Positions 7,936 to 16,499 of a DNA stretch of 64,000 bases are shown here, in pieces. Under the pieces are notes generated by a model that was not told the DNA's origin, made no database searches, and saw nothing but the letters and a program-made list of their open reading frames with translations. Location: contig NZ_JH992957.1 of assembly GCF_000315445.1 (NCBI RefSeq), positions 317,570 to 381,569 of the forward strand. The letters are read 5' to 3'. This DNA comes from Alloiococcus otitis ATCC 51267 (lineage in GTDB: Bacteria > Bacillota > Bacilli > Lactobacillales > Carnobacteriaceae_A). Made by a program: the position numbers and the translations under genes. Position 1 is the first letter of the stretch. Each line of letters opens with the position of its first letter.

Positions 7936-9927
7936 ATGTTTGATCGAACTGACCAATTAGCCGTTGACACCATCCGCTTGTTGAGTGTAGACCAAGTTGA
8001 AGAGGCCAATTCCGGCCACCCAGGTTTGCCCATGGGTGCCGCTCCCATGGCCTATACCTTGTGGTCCAAGCACCTATCCCTTAACCCAGCCAATCCCAGC
8101 TGGATTAACCGTGACCGTTTTGTCTTGTCGGCAGGACACGGGTCAGCTATGCTTTACTCCTTGCTTCATCTGTCAGGTTTTGACGTTAGCCTAGAAGACT
8201 TGAAGAATTTTCGCCAGCTTGGGAGTAAAACCCCTGGCCACCCCGAAGTCCACCAGACGCCAGGTGTGGAAACTACTACCGGGCCTTTGGGTCAAGGATT
8301 TGCTAACTCGGTTGGCATGGCCATGGCCGAAGCCCACTTAAGAGAGCTTTACAATGAACCAGACTATCCTATTATCGACCACTACACCTACTGCCTGGTT
8401 GGAGATGGAGACTTGCAAGAAGGAATTTCCTATGAAGCAGGCAGTTTGGCAGGACATTTAAACTTAAATAAACTCGTTGTCCTCTATGACTCCAACGATG
8501 TCCAATTGGATGGACCGGTCAGCAAGGCCTTTTCCGAAGACATCAAAGGCCGGTTTGAGGCCCAGGGTTGGGACTATATCTTTGTGGAAGATGGGACCGA
8601 CCTTAACCAGATCCATGCGGCCATTGACAAAGCCAAGCAGGTGGACAAGCCATCCTTGATTGAAATCAAGACCGTAATTGGTCAAGGAGCTCCGGACCAA
8701 GGGAAAGCTGCCGTTCACGGTTCTCCGATTGGCAAGGAAGGCCGGCAAAAAGCAGTTGAATCCTATGCTTGGCCTTACCAAGAGAACTTTTATATTCCTG
8801 AAGAAGTAAAAGACCGGTTTGATGAGACCATTATCAAAGAGGGCCAGGCTAAAAACCAGGCCTGGGATGATTTGTTTGCCCGATATAAAGAAGAATACCC
8901 CGAAAAAGCCCAAGCCTTAGATAAAGCCTTGGCTAGAGACCTACCTGACAATTGGGAGCAAGCCTTGCCGACTTACTCAGCTGGAGACGATAAAGCAACC
9001 CGGGCCTTGTCTAATGAAGTCATCAATGCCATCGCTCAATCCTTGCCTAACTTCTGGGGCGGGTCAGCTGACTTGTCCGGGTCTAACAAAACCGTTATCG
9101 ACCAGGGCGAAGACTTCGCAAAAGACAATTACACAGGCCGTAACATTTGGTATGGGGTTCGAGAGCATGCCATGGCTTCAGCCTTAAATGGTATTATCCT
9201 CCACGGCGGAACTTATTCCTTTGTTTCAACTTTCTTTGTCTTTTCAGACTATCTCAGACCAGCTGTCCGCTTGGCGGCCCTCTCCCATGTCCCGGCCATT
9301 TATGTCTTAACCCACGACTCCGTAGCGGTGGGGGAAGACGGGCCGACCCACGAGCCAGTCGAGCAATTGGCCAGCTTCCGGGCCATGCCTAACCTGAATG
9401 TGATCCGTCCAGCTGACGGCAATGAGACGGCCGCTGCCTGGAAGATTGCCATTGAGTCCAAGGACCGACCAACCATGATCGTCTTGACCCGGCAAGGTCT
9501 ACCTGGTTTGAACCAGACCAAAGAAGACCGGTTTGAACATGTTAAACACGGTGGCTACGTTATTTCTAGCCAAGAAGGCAACAAGCCAGATGGTATTTTA
9601 CTAGCCAGTGGATCTGAACTTGCCCTAACCTTACAAGCGCAAGAAGCGTTAAGACAAGAGGGGATTGATGTTTCTGTAGTCTCTATGCCATCTTTTAACC
9701 TTTTTGATGAACAAAGTGAAGCTTATAAAGAAACCGTCCTACCAAGCAAGGTGACCAAACGCCTCGCTATTGAAATGGGGGCTTCCTTTGGTTGGGACCG
9801 CTACACCGGTCTTGAAGGCAATAGTTTAGCTATCGACAAGTTCGGCTCGAGTGGGCCAGGTAAAGAAGTGGTTGCTTCTTACGGCTTTACTGTTGACCAA
9901 ATTGTCAAAGCCTATAAGAGCTTGTAA
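7936..9927 (+). CDS. tkt: Transketolase
   Basis: A 663-aa thiamine-diphosphate enzyme that moves two-carbon units between sugar phosphates in the pentose phosphate pathway. The N-terminal pyrimidine/PP domain shows SGHPGLPMG (26-34) and the ThDP motif GDGDLQEG (156-163). The middle domain shows GVREHAMAS. The C-terminal domain is complete ([17 protein letters not shown]). The tkt-yneF order near lexA matches Bacillus. Confidence 0.97.
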   Translation: MFDRTDQLAVDTIRLLSVDQVEEANSGHPGLPMGAAPMAYTLWSKHLSLNPANPSWINRDRFVLSAGHGSAMLYSLLHLSGFDVSLEDLKNFRQLGSKTPGHPEVHQTPGVETTTGPLGQGFANSVGMAMAEAHLRELYNEPDYPIIDHYTYCLVGDGDLQEGISYEAGSLAGHLNLNKLVVLYDSNDVQLDGPVSKAFSEDIKGRFEAQGWDYIFVEDGTDLNQIHAAIDKAKQVDKPSLIEIKTVIGQGAPDQGKAAVHGSPIGKEGRQKAVESYAWPYQENFYIPEEVKDRFDETIIKEGQAKNQAWDDLFARYKEEYPEKAQALDKALARDLPDNWEQALPTYSAGDDKATRALSNEVINAIAQSLPNFWGGSADLSGSNKTVIDQGEDFAKDNYTGRNIWYGVREHAMASALNGIILHGGTYSFVSTFFVFSDYLRPAVRLAALSHVPAIYVLTHDSVAVGEDGPTHEPVEQLASFRAMPNLNVIRPADGNETAAAWKIAIESKDRPTMIVLTRQGLPGLNQTKEDRFEHVKHGGYVISSQEGNKPDGILLASGSELALTLQAQEALRQEGIDVSVVSMPSFNLFDEQSEAYKETVLPSKVTKRLAIEMGASFGWDRYTGLEGNSLAIDKFGSSGPGKEVVASYGFTVDQIVKAYKSL

Positions 9928-9980
9928 GGAAGATCAAATTTGAGGTCAATCAATCTCTTCTTTTATTTCCTTATCTTTTT

Positions 9981-9988
9981 GGTACAAT
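9981..9988 (+). promoter_or_regulatory. Possible yneF promoter
   Basis: A TACAAT -10 (9983-9988), preceded by GG, lies in the tkt-yneF gap. The -35 is not obvious, so readthrough from tkt is equally possible. Confidence 0.4.
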
Positions 9989-10024
9989 AAGTAGGGTAGA
10001 TTAAGTCAAAGAAGGGATGAAAGC

Positions 10025-10252
10025 ATGAATTTAGCACTAGCCATTATCTTAATTATCTTAGCCTTAATTGGGGGGTTAATTGGGGGCTTTTTCCTAGCCC
10101 GGAAGTATATGATGGATTATTTCGAAAAAAATCCGCCAATTGATGAAGACATGTTAAGACTCATGATGCTTCAGATGGGGCAAAAACCATCTGAGCGGAA
10201 GATTAGACAGATGATGACCCAGATTAAGTCCAAGTCCAAAAAAGATAAATAA
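10025..10252 (+). CDS. yneF: UPF0154 small membrane protein YneF
   Basis: A 75-aa protein with one N-terminal transmembrane helix (residues ~3-25, ending [10 protein letters not shown]) and a charged cytoplasmic tail. The tail carries [24 protein letters not shown], shown here in part, which is the family hallmark. Function is unknown. The RBS is GAAGGGATG and the ATG is at 10025. It is followed by a terminator shared with the convergent plsC. Confidence 0.92.
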   Translation: MNLALAIILIILALIGGLIGGFFLARKYMMDYFEKNPPIDEDMLRLMMLQMGQKPSERKIRQMMTQIKSKSKKDK

Positions 10253-10256
10253 GACC

Positions 10257-10291
10257 AAAAAACCGCTAGGGCGAATGCCCCAGCGGTTTTT
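10257..10291. terminator. Bidirectional intrinsic terminator
   Basis: The stem AAAAACCGCTAGGGC pairs with its near complement (one A-C mismatch) around a GAAT loop and has A and T tracts on either side. It serves yneF (plus) and plsC (minus). Confidence 0.9.
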
Positions 10292-10301
10292 AAGACTTCA
10301 T

Positions 10302-10919
10302 TTAGCTTTCAGAGTGTGAAGCCCGGTCCTTTAATTCTTGGTCTAACTGGTCAAAGGATGCCTGCATTTTGTCCATGTAGTATTGGTCCAGGTCCGAGAC
10401 TCCTTCCACTCTTCTTTGGACCTCAAATCCTTGGCCGAAGATGACCCGGGTTTTCTTTCTTTTTAACAGGTCTTTGATGGTGCGCGGGCCGTCGTAGACC
10501 GCTGTGATGACTGGCTTCTTGCTCAACTTCGCGATGGTAGTGGCTCCGCCCTTGAGTTCAGTGGAATGTCTTGTACCAGTCGGGAAGATCATAAGAGCCT
10601 GGTCACTTTCTTTCAAGGCCTTGACCGGGGTTTTAATGACAGAAGGCCCTGGCTTGTCGCGGTTGACCGGGAAGGCTCCGATTTTTTTGATGATCCAACC
10701 AAAGATAGGGACATTGAAAAGTTCTTCCTTGGCCATGATGACAAATTCCCGCGGCCGGGTAGCGATGGCGATAAAAACAGGGTCCAACCAAGTCCGGTGA
10801 GGGGCAACCAGGACATAGGTATCCTTGTCCGGTAGGTTCTCCTTCCCGATGACTTCTAGGCGACCGTTCACGATGATCAGTAATCCATAAATCAAATTGA
10901 CAAGAAATCTAAATAACAT
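10302..10919 (-). CDS. plsC: 1-acyl-sn-glycerol-3-phosphate acyltransferase (PlsC family)
   Basis: A 205-aa membrane-associated acyltransferase making phosphatidic acid from lysophosphatidic acid. The catalytic HX4D motif is H41-R-T-W-L-D46. The substrate-binding block is FPTGTR, where FPEGTR is usual, so a Thr replaces the common Glu. The N-terminal ~18 residues are hydrophobic. The ATG at 10919 has AAAGGAG upstream. The family is clear; the exact acyl or head-group preference is not. Confidence 0.9.
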   Translation of the reverse strand: MLFRFLVNLIYGLLIIVNGRLEVIGKENLPDKDTYVLVAPHRTWLDPVFIAIATRPREFVIMAKEELFNVPIFGWIIKKIGAFPVNRDKPGPSVIKTPVKALKESDQALMIFPTGTRHSTELKGGATTIAKLSKKPVITAVYDGPRTIKDLLKRKKTRVIFGQGFEVQRRVEGVSDLDQYYMDKMQASFDQLDQELKDRASHSES

Positions 10920-10948
10920 AAAAGTGACTCCTTTAAATTGTTAATATT

Positions 10949-10977
10949 AGTATGGTGTAAAAATCCTATCTAATCAA
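10949..10977 (-). promoter_or_regulatory. plsC promoter
   Basis: On the minus strand TTGATT (10972-10977) and CATACT (10949-10954) are 17 bases apart, about 30 bases upstream of the plsC start codon. Confidence 0.6.
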
Positions 10978-10985
10978 GGAAAAAC

Positions 10986-11014
10986 TTGCTATTGCTGAAA
11001 ATCTATAGTACACT
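10986..11014 (+). promoter_or_regulatory. rpsB promoter
   Basis: TTGCTA (10986-10991) and TACACT (11009-11014) with a 17-base spacer. The 5' leader before rpsB is then about 115 bases. Confidence 0.7.
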
Positions 11015-11059
11015 TATAAACGGTTAATCAGACCAAAATCAAACACACCAATGGATTGG

Positions 11060-11090
11060 CCAGAGGGTGCTTTACTTGTAAAGTGTCTGG
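11060..11090 (+). promoter_or_regulatory. Hairpin in the rpsB leader (candidate autoregulatory element)
   Basis: The outer stem CCAGA/TCTGG (11060-11064 with 11086-11090) encloses CTTTAC/GTAAAG with a TT loop. There is no U-tract, so it is not a terminator. Ribosomal protein operons often have leader structures bound by their own product; whether this is one is an inference. Confidence 0.45.
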
Positions 11091-11136
11091 TCACTCGAAG
11101 TTGGTGGAAGAAAAACCAAAATGGAGGAATTTATTT

Positions 11137-11901
11137 ATGTCAGTTGTTACCATGAAACAATTACTCGAATCTGGTGTCCACTTTGGCCACCAAACCCGTC
11201 GTTGGAACCCTAAGATGAAACCATATATCTTTACTGAACGTAACGGTATCTACATTATCGACTTACAACAAACCGTTAACATGATTGATGATGCTTATAA
11301 CTTTATCCGAGACATCGCTGCTGATGGTGGTAATGTCTTATTTGTTGGTACCAAAAAACAAGCTCAAGAATCCATCAAAGAAGAGGCTGAACGTGTTGGT
11401 GCCTTTTACGTTAACAACCGTTGGCTCGGTGGGACCTTAACCAACTGGGACACCATCTCTAAACGGATTGACCGCTTGAAAGAGCTTGAAGAAATGGAAG
11501 AAGATGGTACTTTCGAAGTCCTTCCTAAAAAAGAAGTTGGTATCTTAATTAAAGAACGCGAAAAATTGCAATACAACCTAGGCGGTATTAAAGACATGCC
11601 TGGCTTGCCAGATGCCATTTTTGTTGTTGACCCTCGCAAAGAGGATATTGCGGTTAAAGAAGCACGCAAATTGAACATTCCAATTGTGGCTATGGTAGAC
11701 ACCAACTGTGACCCAGATGAAATCGATGTCATTATTCCATCAAATGATGATGCTATCCGTGCCGTTAAATTGATTACTAAAACCATGGCTGATGCCTTCG
11801 TTGAAGGTAAGCAAGGCGAGGAAGAAGTAGAAGAAGAAATCGCTAGTTCAGAAAGCTTGGAAGAAATGGTTGAAGCCGTTGAAGGTGACAACGAAGAATA
11901 A
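11137..11901 (+). CDS. rpsB: 30S ribosomal protein S2
   Basis: A 254-aa S2. It starts [19 protein letters not shown] and contains the expected [23 protein letters not shown] and [13 protein letters not shown] blocks. The C-terminal ~30 residues are very acidic, as in many Lactobacillales. The ATG at 11137 has GGAGG at 11124-11128. Codon use is more biased than in neighbours (GGT, GAA, AAA), as expected for a highly expressed gene. tsf follows. Confidence 0.98.
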   Translation: MSVVTMKQLLESGVHFGHQTRRWNPKMKPYIFTERNGIYIIDLQQTVNMIDDAYNFIRDIAADGGNVLFVGTKKQAQESIKEEAERVGAFYVNNRWLGGTLTNWDTISKRIDRLKELEEMEEDGTFEVLPKKEVGILIKEREKLQYNLGGIKDMPGLPDAIFVVDPRKEDIAVKEARKLNIPIVAMVDTNCDPDEIDVIIPSNDDAIRAVKLITKTMADAFVEGKQGEEEVEEEIASSESLEEMVEAVEGDNEE

Positions 11902-11962
11902 TTAACCGTTAAGCGAATTTTGAACACTTTATTTCAGTAAAATAATTTAGGGGGCAAAAACA

Positions 11963-12841
11963 TTGGCTAATATTAAAGCAGCTCAAGTGAAAGAATTACG
12001 AGACAAAGTCGGCGTCGGAATGATGGATGCCAAAAATGCACTGGTCGAAACAGACGGCGACCTAGACAAGGCCGTTGAATACCTGCGCGAAAAAGGTGTA
12101 GCTAAGGCAGCTAAAAAAGCAAACCGAATTGCTGCGGAAGGCTTAACCAAGACTAAAGTGAACGGCAATACAGCTGTCTTGGTCGAAGTAAACTCTGAGA
12201 CAGACTTTGTTTCTAAAAACGACAAATTCTTGCAACTGGTTGAAGACATTACCAATGCGGTTTTGGAAAACAAACCAGCTAACATGGAAGAAGCCATGCA
12301 ATTGGACATCAAAGGTCAAACCATTGAAGACACCATCACTGAAGCTACAACTACTATTGGTGAAAAAATCACCTTTAGACGGTTTGAAGTTGTAGAGAAA
12401 AATGATGACCAAGTCTTCGGTGACTATGAACACATGGGTGGCCGTATTTCCGTCTTAACCCTGATTGACGGATCAGATGTTGAAGTGGCTCGTAACGTTG
12501 CCATGCACGTGGCCGCTATTAACCCGCTTTATGTTACCAGTGAAGATGTGCCTAAAGACAGACGGGATGAAGAACAAAAAATCTTGACTGAACAAGCTAA
12601 AAATGAAGGCAAACCTGACCACATCGTTGAAAAAATGGTGGAAGGTCGCCTCAACAAATGGTTGTCTGAAATTTCCTTGACTGAACAAGATTATGTGAAA
12701 GACCCAGACGAAACTGTCAAAGACTACTTGGATAGTCATGACTCTGGCATCCAAACCTTCTTCCGTTATGAAGTTGGGGAAGGTATTGAGAAAAAAGAAG
12801 AAGACTTTGCAGCTGAAGTCCAATCACAAATTAACAATTAA
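11963..12841 (+). CDS. tsf: Elongation factor Ts
   Basis: A 292-aa EF-Ts, the nucleotide exchange factor for EF-Tu. The N-terminal UBA-like domain reads KELRDKVGVGMMDAK, and the conserved TDFVSKN follows near residues 79-85. The start is a TTG at 11963 behind AGGGGG (11949-11954), 8 bases upstream. A terminator closes the rpsB-tsf operon. Confidence 0.97.
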   Translation: MANIKAAQVKELRDKVGVGMMDAKNALVETDGDLDKAVEYLREKGVAKAAKKANRIAAEGLTKTKVNGNTAVLVEVNSETDFVSKNDKFLQLVEDITNAVLENKPANMEEAMQLDIKGQTIEDTITEATTTIGEKITFRRFEVVEKNDDQVFGDYEHMGGRISVLTLIDGSDVEVARNVAMHVAAINPLYVTSEDVPKDRRDEEQKILTEQAKNEGKPDHIVEKMVEGRLNKWLSEISLTEQDYVKDPDETVKDYLDSHDSGIQTFFRYEVGEGIEKKEEDFAAEVQSQINN

Positions 12842-12860
12842 AATTGACCAGCTGAAAGCT

Positions 12861-12894
12861 AACCACCAAATTCGCTTGAATTTGGTGGTTTTTT
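12861..12894 (+). terminator. Intrinsic terminator after tsf
   Basis: A perfect 13-bp stem (12861-12873 / 12878-12890) with a GCTT tetraloop and a following T run. Confidence 0.95.
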
Positions 12895-12980
12895 GCAAGG
12901 CTGGCTGAGATTTTGATGCAGGTTGGGCTGAAATATGTTACCATTAATCCAGATTAATTCTTTTGTTAGGAGAAGTATAC

Positions 12981-13712
12981 ATGAGTGAACCAATCTACAA
13001 GCGGATTGTCCTAAAGCTAAGTGGTGAAGCCCTGGCTGGGGACAAGGATTTTGGCATCAACCCGCTCACCATCCAAAAGATTTGCCAGGAAATTAAAGAC
13101 GTCTATGAACTGGGAATTGAAATTGCTATTGTTGTCGGTGGTGGCAATATCTGGCGGGGCCAAACCGGGTCAGAAATGGGCATGGAGCGGGCCCAAGCTG
13201 ACTATATGGGCATGATTGCTACCATTATGAATGGTCTAGCCCTCCAAGACAGCCTGGAGAATGCCGGCGTTCCCACCCGGGTCCAAACCTCCATCGAGAT
13301 GAAAGAGGTGGCCGAGCAATACATCAGACGACGAGCGATCCGCCACTTGGAAAAGGGTCGGGTGGTTATCTTTGCAGGTGGTACCGGCAACCCTTACTTC
13401 TCAACCGACACCACTGCTGCTTTAAGGGCTGCTGAGATCAAGGCTGATGTCATTATGATGGCCAAGAACAATGTAGATGGGGTTTATTCGGCTGATCCAA
13501 TGAAAGATGATGCAGCGGTCAAATATGACAAGCTCACCTATCTTGATATTATCAACCAGTCCCTTGGGGTTATGGACACCACAGCTTCAACCTTAAGCAT
13601 GGACAATGATATTCCCTTATTGGTCTTTAAGCTCAATGAAAAAGGCAATATCAAGCGGGCGGTCCTAGGTGAAGCAATCGGAACAACAGTAAAGGGGAAG
13701 ACAAATGAGTAA
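12981..13712 (+). CDS. pyrH: UMP kinase
   Basis: A 243-aa hexameric uridylate kinase of the amino-acid-kinase fold. Seen are KLSGEALAG near the start, [10 protein letters not shown] (GTP/UTP regulatory and phosphate-binding loop) and [10 protein letters not shown]. The ATG at 12981 is chosen over an in-frame upstream TTG (12963) because TAGGAGAAG lies just ahead of it. Its end overlaps frr by 8 bases, indicating translational coupling. Confidence 0.96.
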   Translation: MSEPIYKRIVLKLSGEALAGDKDFGINPLTIQKICQEIKDVYELGIEIAIVVGGGNIWRGQTGSEMGMERAQADYMGMIATIMNGLALQDSLENAGVPTRVQTSIEMKEVAEQYIRRRAIRHLEKGRVVIFAGGTGNPYFSTDTTAALRAAEIKADVIMMAKNNVDGVYSADPMKDDAAVKYDKLTYLDIINQSLGVMDTTASTLSMDNDIPLLVFKLNEKGNIKRAVLGEAIGTTVKGKTNE

Positions 13713-14262
13713 AGAATTGTTGCAAGATTTAGAAAACAGAATGACCAAAGCCATTGACTCTCTAAACTATCAACTGGGGGGTATCCGGGCAGGACGTGCC
13801 AATGCTAGCTTAGTGGAACGGGTACAGGTCAACTATTATGGGGCACCAACTCCCTTAAACCAATTGGCTCAAATTTCAGTTCCTGAAGCCCGGGTTTTAT
13901 TGATCTCACCTTATGACAAATCGACCCTCAAGGATATTGAAACAGCCATTCAAAAGTCTGATATTGGCATCCCACCTGCTAGTGATGGGGAAGTGATCCG
14001 CTTGGTTGTACCAGCCTTAACAGAAGAACGGCGGAAAGAAATTGCCAAAAAAGTTGGCGAGGAAGAAGAAAAAGCCAAAGTTTCCATCCGAAATATTCGC
14101 CGGGAAGGCATGGACAGCTTAAAAAAATCAGAAAAAAACAGTGAAATCTCTGAAGACGAAAAAAAACGTTACGAAGACCAGGTCCAAAAACTGACCGACA
14201 AGTATACCGACCAGGCCGACCAATTGTCTCGTCAAAAAGAAAGAGAAATTCTCGATAACTAA
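13705..14262 (+). CDS. frr: Ribosome recycling factor
   Basis: A 185-aa RRF that splits post-termination ribosomes with EF-G. Seen are [12 protein letters not shown] near residues 26-37, the [14 protein letters not shown] hinge region and the lysine/glutamate-rich coiled-coil C-terminal helix. The start overlaps pyrH. In most relatives uppS follows directly; here ~4 kb of inserted genes intervene. Confidence 0.97.
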   Translation: MSKELLQDLENRMTKAIDSLNYQLGGIRAGRANASLVERVQVNYYGAPTPLNQLAQISVPEARVLLISPYDKSTLKDIETAIQKSDIGIPPASDGEVIRLVVPALTEERRKEIAKKVGEEEEKAKVSIRNIRREGMDSLKKSEKNSEISEDEKKRYEDQVQKLTDKYTDQADQLSRQKEREILDN

Positions 14263-14270
14263 TACAAAAG

Positions 14271-14303
14271 ACCCCCAAGCTAAGCTAGCTTGAGGGTTCC
14301 TTT
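14271..14303. terminator. Bidirectional terminator between frr and the small minus-strand gene
   Basis: A 12-bp stem (14271-14282 / 14286-14297) with one C-A mismatch and an AGC loop. A T-rich tail lies on the plus side (TCCTTTCTATT) and CTTTTGT on the minus side. Confidence 0.8.
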
Positions 14304-14306
14304 CTA

Positions 14307-14399
14307 TTATAATTCTTCATTCATCAAGTACGACACAATTTTAGTGACAAGGAAGCTAACAATTAAGGTCAGAATATATTTTTTGATTCGTTTTTTCAA
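14307..14399 (-). CDS. Unrecognised 30-aa cationic single-pass membrane peptide
   Basis: A 30-codon frame on the minus strand beginning TTG at 14399. It has a textbook AGGAGG (14407-14412) at 7-base spacing and an extended -10 TGCTATAAT (14431-14439) about 25 bases further up. It ends just before a terminator hairpin. The peptide starts MKKRIKKY (lysine/arginine-rich), continues with a hydrophobic stretch of about 17 residues (ILTLIVSFLVTKIVSYL) and ends MNEEL. Small size, a positive N-terminus and one membrane span fit a small regulatory membrane protein or a type I toxin. I do not recognise the family. The gene lies next to type I R-M debris. Confidence 0.6.
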   Translation of the reverse strand: MKKRIKKYILTLIVSFLVTKIVSYLMNEEL

Positions 14400-14430
14400 A
14401 GTGCGTCCTCCTAACATCTTTACTAAGCTT

Positions 14431-14439
14431 ATTATAGCA
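14431..14439 (-). promoter_or_regulatory. Extended -10 promoter of the small membrane peptide gene
   Basis: On the minus strand TGCTATAAT; the -35 region at standard spacing is poor, so activity rests on the extended -10. Confidence 0.6.
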
Positions 14440-14616
14440 TAGCACAAAAGTAAATAGTTATTAGAGGTAGATGTTTGAATACTGTTAGAAAAGTGGGAAG
14501 TGGACTTGGGCTATAATCTCCTTATTGATTGTGATATGATTGATTTAAATCATTTTTAAAGGGGAGTTGATTTGCTCCCGTCCATATTAGTGTTTAAACA
14601 AAGTGAGGTAAATAAA

Positions 14617-14832
14617 GTGGCAGATGTAAGTAAGGTGAATGGTCAAGCGACCCAAAGAGCGGAGCTACACCGGCGAATTTGGGCTATTGCTGATGACGTT
14701 CGAGGGGCAGTAGACGGCTGGGATTTTAAGCAGTACATATTAGGTATTTTATTTTACCGGTTTATTTCAGAAAACATTACTGAATTTTCAACTTTGCTCG
14801 CTAGGAAAAGGATGATAAGATCAAGAGTTTAA
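14617..14832 (+). pseudogene. Truncated hsdM (type I restriction-modification methylase, N-terminal remnant)
   Basis: The frame starts at a GTG (14617) behind GTGAGG and reads as the N-terminal helical domain of HsdM: AELHRRIWAIADDVRGA followed by WDFKQYILGILFYRF and ISENITEF. After ~60 residues the similarity stops and the frame ends at 14832, where a full HsdM would be ~500 residues. No methyltransferase motifs are present, so it cannot methylate DNA. It abuts an hsdR-like remnant in another frame, consistent with an internal deletion removing most of hsdM, hsdS and hsdR. Confidence 0.8.
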
Positions 14833-15029
14833 TAGAAGAGGAGAAATTGAAAGAAGATTCCACCCGTTTTATCCATAAGTCCATCGACTAGGGCTATGTG
14901 GAATATGTTGGGAATGAACTCGATAATATTCTTCCTCCAACCTCCCGTAGGAAAGGAGCTCGGGAGCGGAAAAAAGAGACCGTCTTAGAAAAAATAAGAA
15001 AAGTAGTAGAGGTCTTTGTCGGGATTTAA
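14817..15029 (+). pseudogene. Remnant of a type I restriction subunit (HsdR C-terminal end)
   Basis: A 71-codon open stretch with one in-frame TAG (14889-14891) and no start signal. It reads KEDSTRFIHKSID, stop, GYVEYVGNELDNILPPTSRR, then VLEKIRKVVEVFVGI and a stop at 15027. The NILPPTSRR...VLEKI...VGI pattern resembles the extreme C-terminus of HsdR in several Firmicutes type I systems; I judge this from memory of the family. It overlaps the end of the hsdM remnant in a different frame, so this is a fused deletion scar. Confidence 0.6.
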
Positions 15030-15098
15030 TGACGGACTGACCAGGTAACTAGCCCCAATCCAAGGCGAAAGATTTCTGTTATTTTGCAAAAAAACTGT

Positions 15099-15127
15099 TT
15101 GACAGTCTATGATAACTATGATAGTAT
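15099..15127 (+). promoter_or_regulatory. Promoter of the metNIQ T-box leader
   Basis: TTGACA (15099-15104), 17 bases, TAGTAT (15122-15127). Transcription would start near 15133 and run through the T-box. Confidence 0.75.
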
Positions 15128-15132
15128 AACTT

Positions 15133-15405
15133 TAATCATTAAATAAGGCAATGAAGTGATAAGTAGCTCATGGCGTTTTCTAAGAGAGCCTACGTGTGGT
15201 GGAAGTAGGTAAAGCTAAGTGAGTGAATATGGTCACTGAGCATGAATAATTCAAGCAAGTGTGAGAGTTATTCGGGACCACCCGTTACAGTGGCAGAGTT
15301 TGATAGAACTCGATGAGTGTTGGCTTTAGTCAACGAAAAAAGGTGGTACCGTGAACTAGCTTCGCCCTTTCAGTCTATAAAGAGACTGGGGCGGAGCTTT
15401 TTTTA
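15133..15405 (+). promoter_or_regulatory. T-box riboswitch, methionine-specific (tRNA-Met)
   Basis: The conserved T-box sequence AGGTGGTACCGTG is at 15341-15353, followed by a terminator hairpin (about 15358-15400) and a T run. In Stem I an AGTGA/TCACT helix encloses a specifier loop with TGAA followed by ATG (15229-15231), the methionine codon. Uncharged tRNA-Met should stabilise the antiterminator and switch on the methionine transporter downstream. Codon and downstream genes agree. Confidence 0.92.
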
Positions 15406-15479
15406 TTGCTACTTATTTCAATGGTAAAGACCCTAGCTTACTTGACCTAGGGGAATTTAGTAGGAGGAGTGAAGACCGA

Positions 15480-16499
15480 TTGATCGAACTGACAGAAGTT
15501 TCTAAGATTTTTAAGCAGAACAAGTCTGAAGTCAAGGCTGTTGACAATGTTTCCTTGTCCATTAAGACAGGGGAGATCTTTGGGATTATTGGTTATTCTG
15601 GTGCCGGCAAGTCAACCTTAGTCCGGACCATCAACGGCCTAGAGAAAGCTTCTGGAGGCCAAATTTCCATTAATGGCCAAAACTTGTCCCAAATGTCTAA
15701 CAAAGACTTGCGGAAGGCGAGACAAAAGATCGGCATGATTTTCCAGCACTTCAATATTCTTTGGTCCCGTACAGTCAGGGAAAACATCATGTTTCCCTTA
15801 GAGATTGCGGGCGTTGGCAAGGAAGAGCGGATCAAGCGAGCAGACGAATTAATCAAGTTGGTTGGTTTAGAAGGTAAGGAAGATACTTATTCAGCCCAAT
15901 TGTCCGGTGGGCAAAAACAAAGGGTAGGGATCGCCCGGGCCTTGGCCAATGACCCAGATGTTTTGCTTTGTGACGAGTCCACTTCTGCCTTGGACCCTAA
16001 GACAACTGACGATGTTTTAAACTTACTACTTGAAATCAACAAGAAGTTTAGTTTAACCATCGTGATCATTACCCACGAAATGGAAGTAATCCGGAAAATT
16101 TGTGACCGGGTCGCCGTCATGGATGCGGGTGCTGTTGTGGAGGCTGGAGATGCTGACGAAATCTTTAAGAATCCGCAAAAAAACATTACCAAACGCTTTA
16201 TTTTACAAAGTGAAGATGACGACACAGAAAAAGCCTTGAAAGACTTTATTGCAAGCCAGCCCCAAGGCCATGTCTTCAGTATTCACTATGATAGAGACAA
16301 GGTCCAGGCTCCTTTAATTTCCCAGGCCAGTCGCAAGTTTGATATTGATATCAATATTATCTCGGGATCGATCTATTCAACTAAGGCTTCGCCTTCAGGT
16401 ACCCTCTTTGTCCAAGCCTTAGGAGATGATGAGGCTATCGAGGCGGCCGAAGAATTTATTAGCCAGTCAGCAAAAGTGGAGGTGATCTACCGTGCCTAA
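15480..16499 (+). CDS. metN: Methionine ABC transporter ATP-binding protein
   Basis: A 339-aa ATPase. The Walker A motif is GYSGAGKST, the signature is LSGGQKQR, Walker B is VLLCDES, and an H-loop THEM follows. The C-terminal ~90 residues form the NIL domain that senses methionine (trans-inhibition). The start is TTG at 15480 with AGGAGG at 15463-15468. It sits behind a Met T-box and overlaps metI by 8 bases. Confidence 0.95.
   Translation: MIELTEVSKIFKQNKSEVKAVDNVSLSIKTGEIFGIIGYSGAGKSTLVRTINGLEKASGGQISINGQNLSQMSNKDLRKARQKIGMIFQHFNILWSRTVRENIMFPLEIAGVGKEERIKRADELIKLVGLEGKEDTYSAQLSGGQKQRVGIARALANDPDVLLCDESTSALDPKTTDDVLNLLLEINKKFSLTIVIITHEMEVIRKICDRVAVMDAGAVVEAGDADEIFKNPQKNITKRFILQSEDDDTEKALKDFIASQPQGHVFSIHYDRDKVQAPLISQASRKFDIDINIISGSIYSTKASPSGTLFVQALGDDEAIEAAEEFISQSAKVEVIYRA

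Noticed and set aside
14541..14552. 12-bp palindrome TGATTTAAATCA upstream of the hsdM remnant
   Set aside because: AT-rich palindromes of this size are common and no second copy or known operator match was seen.
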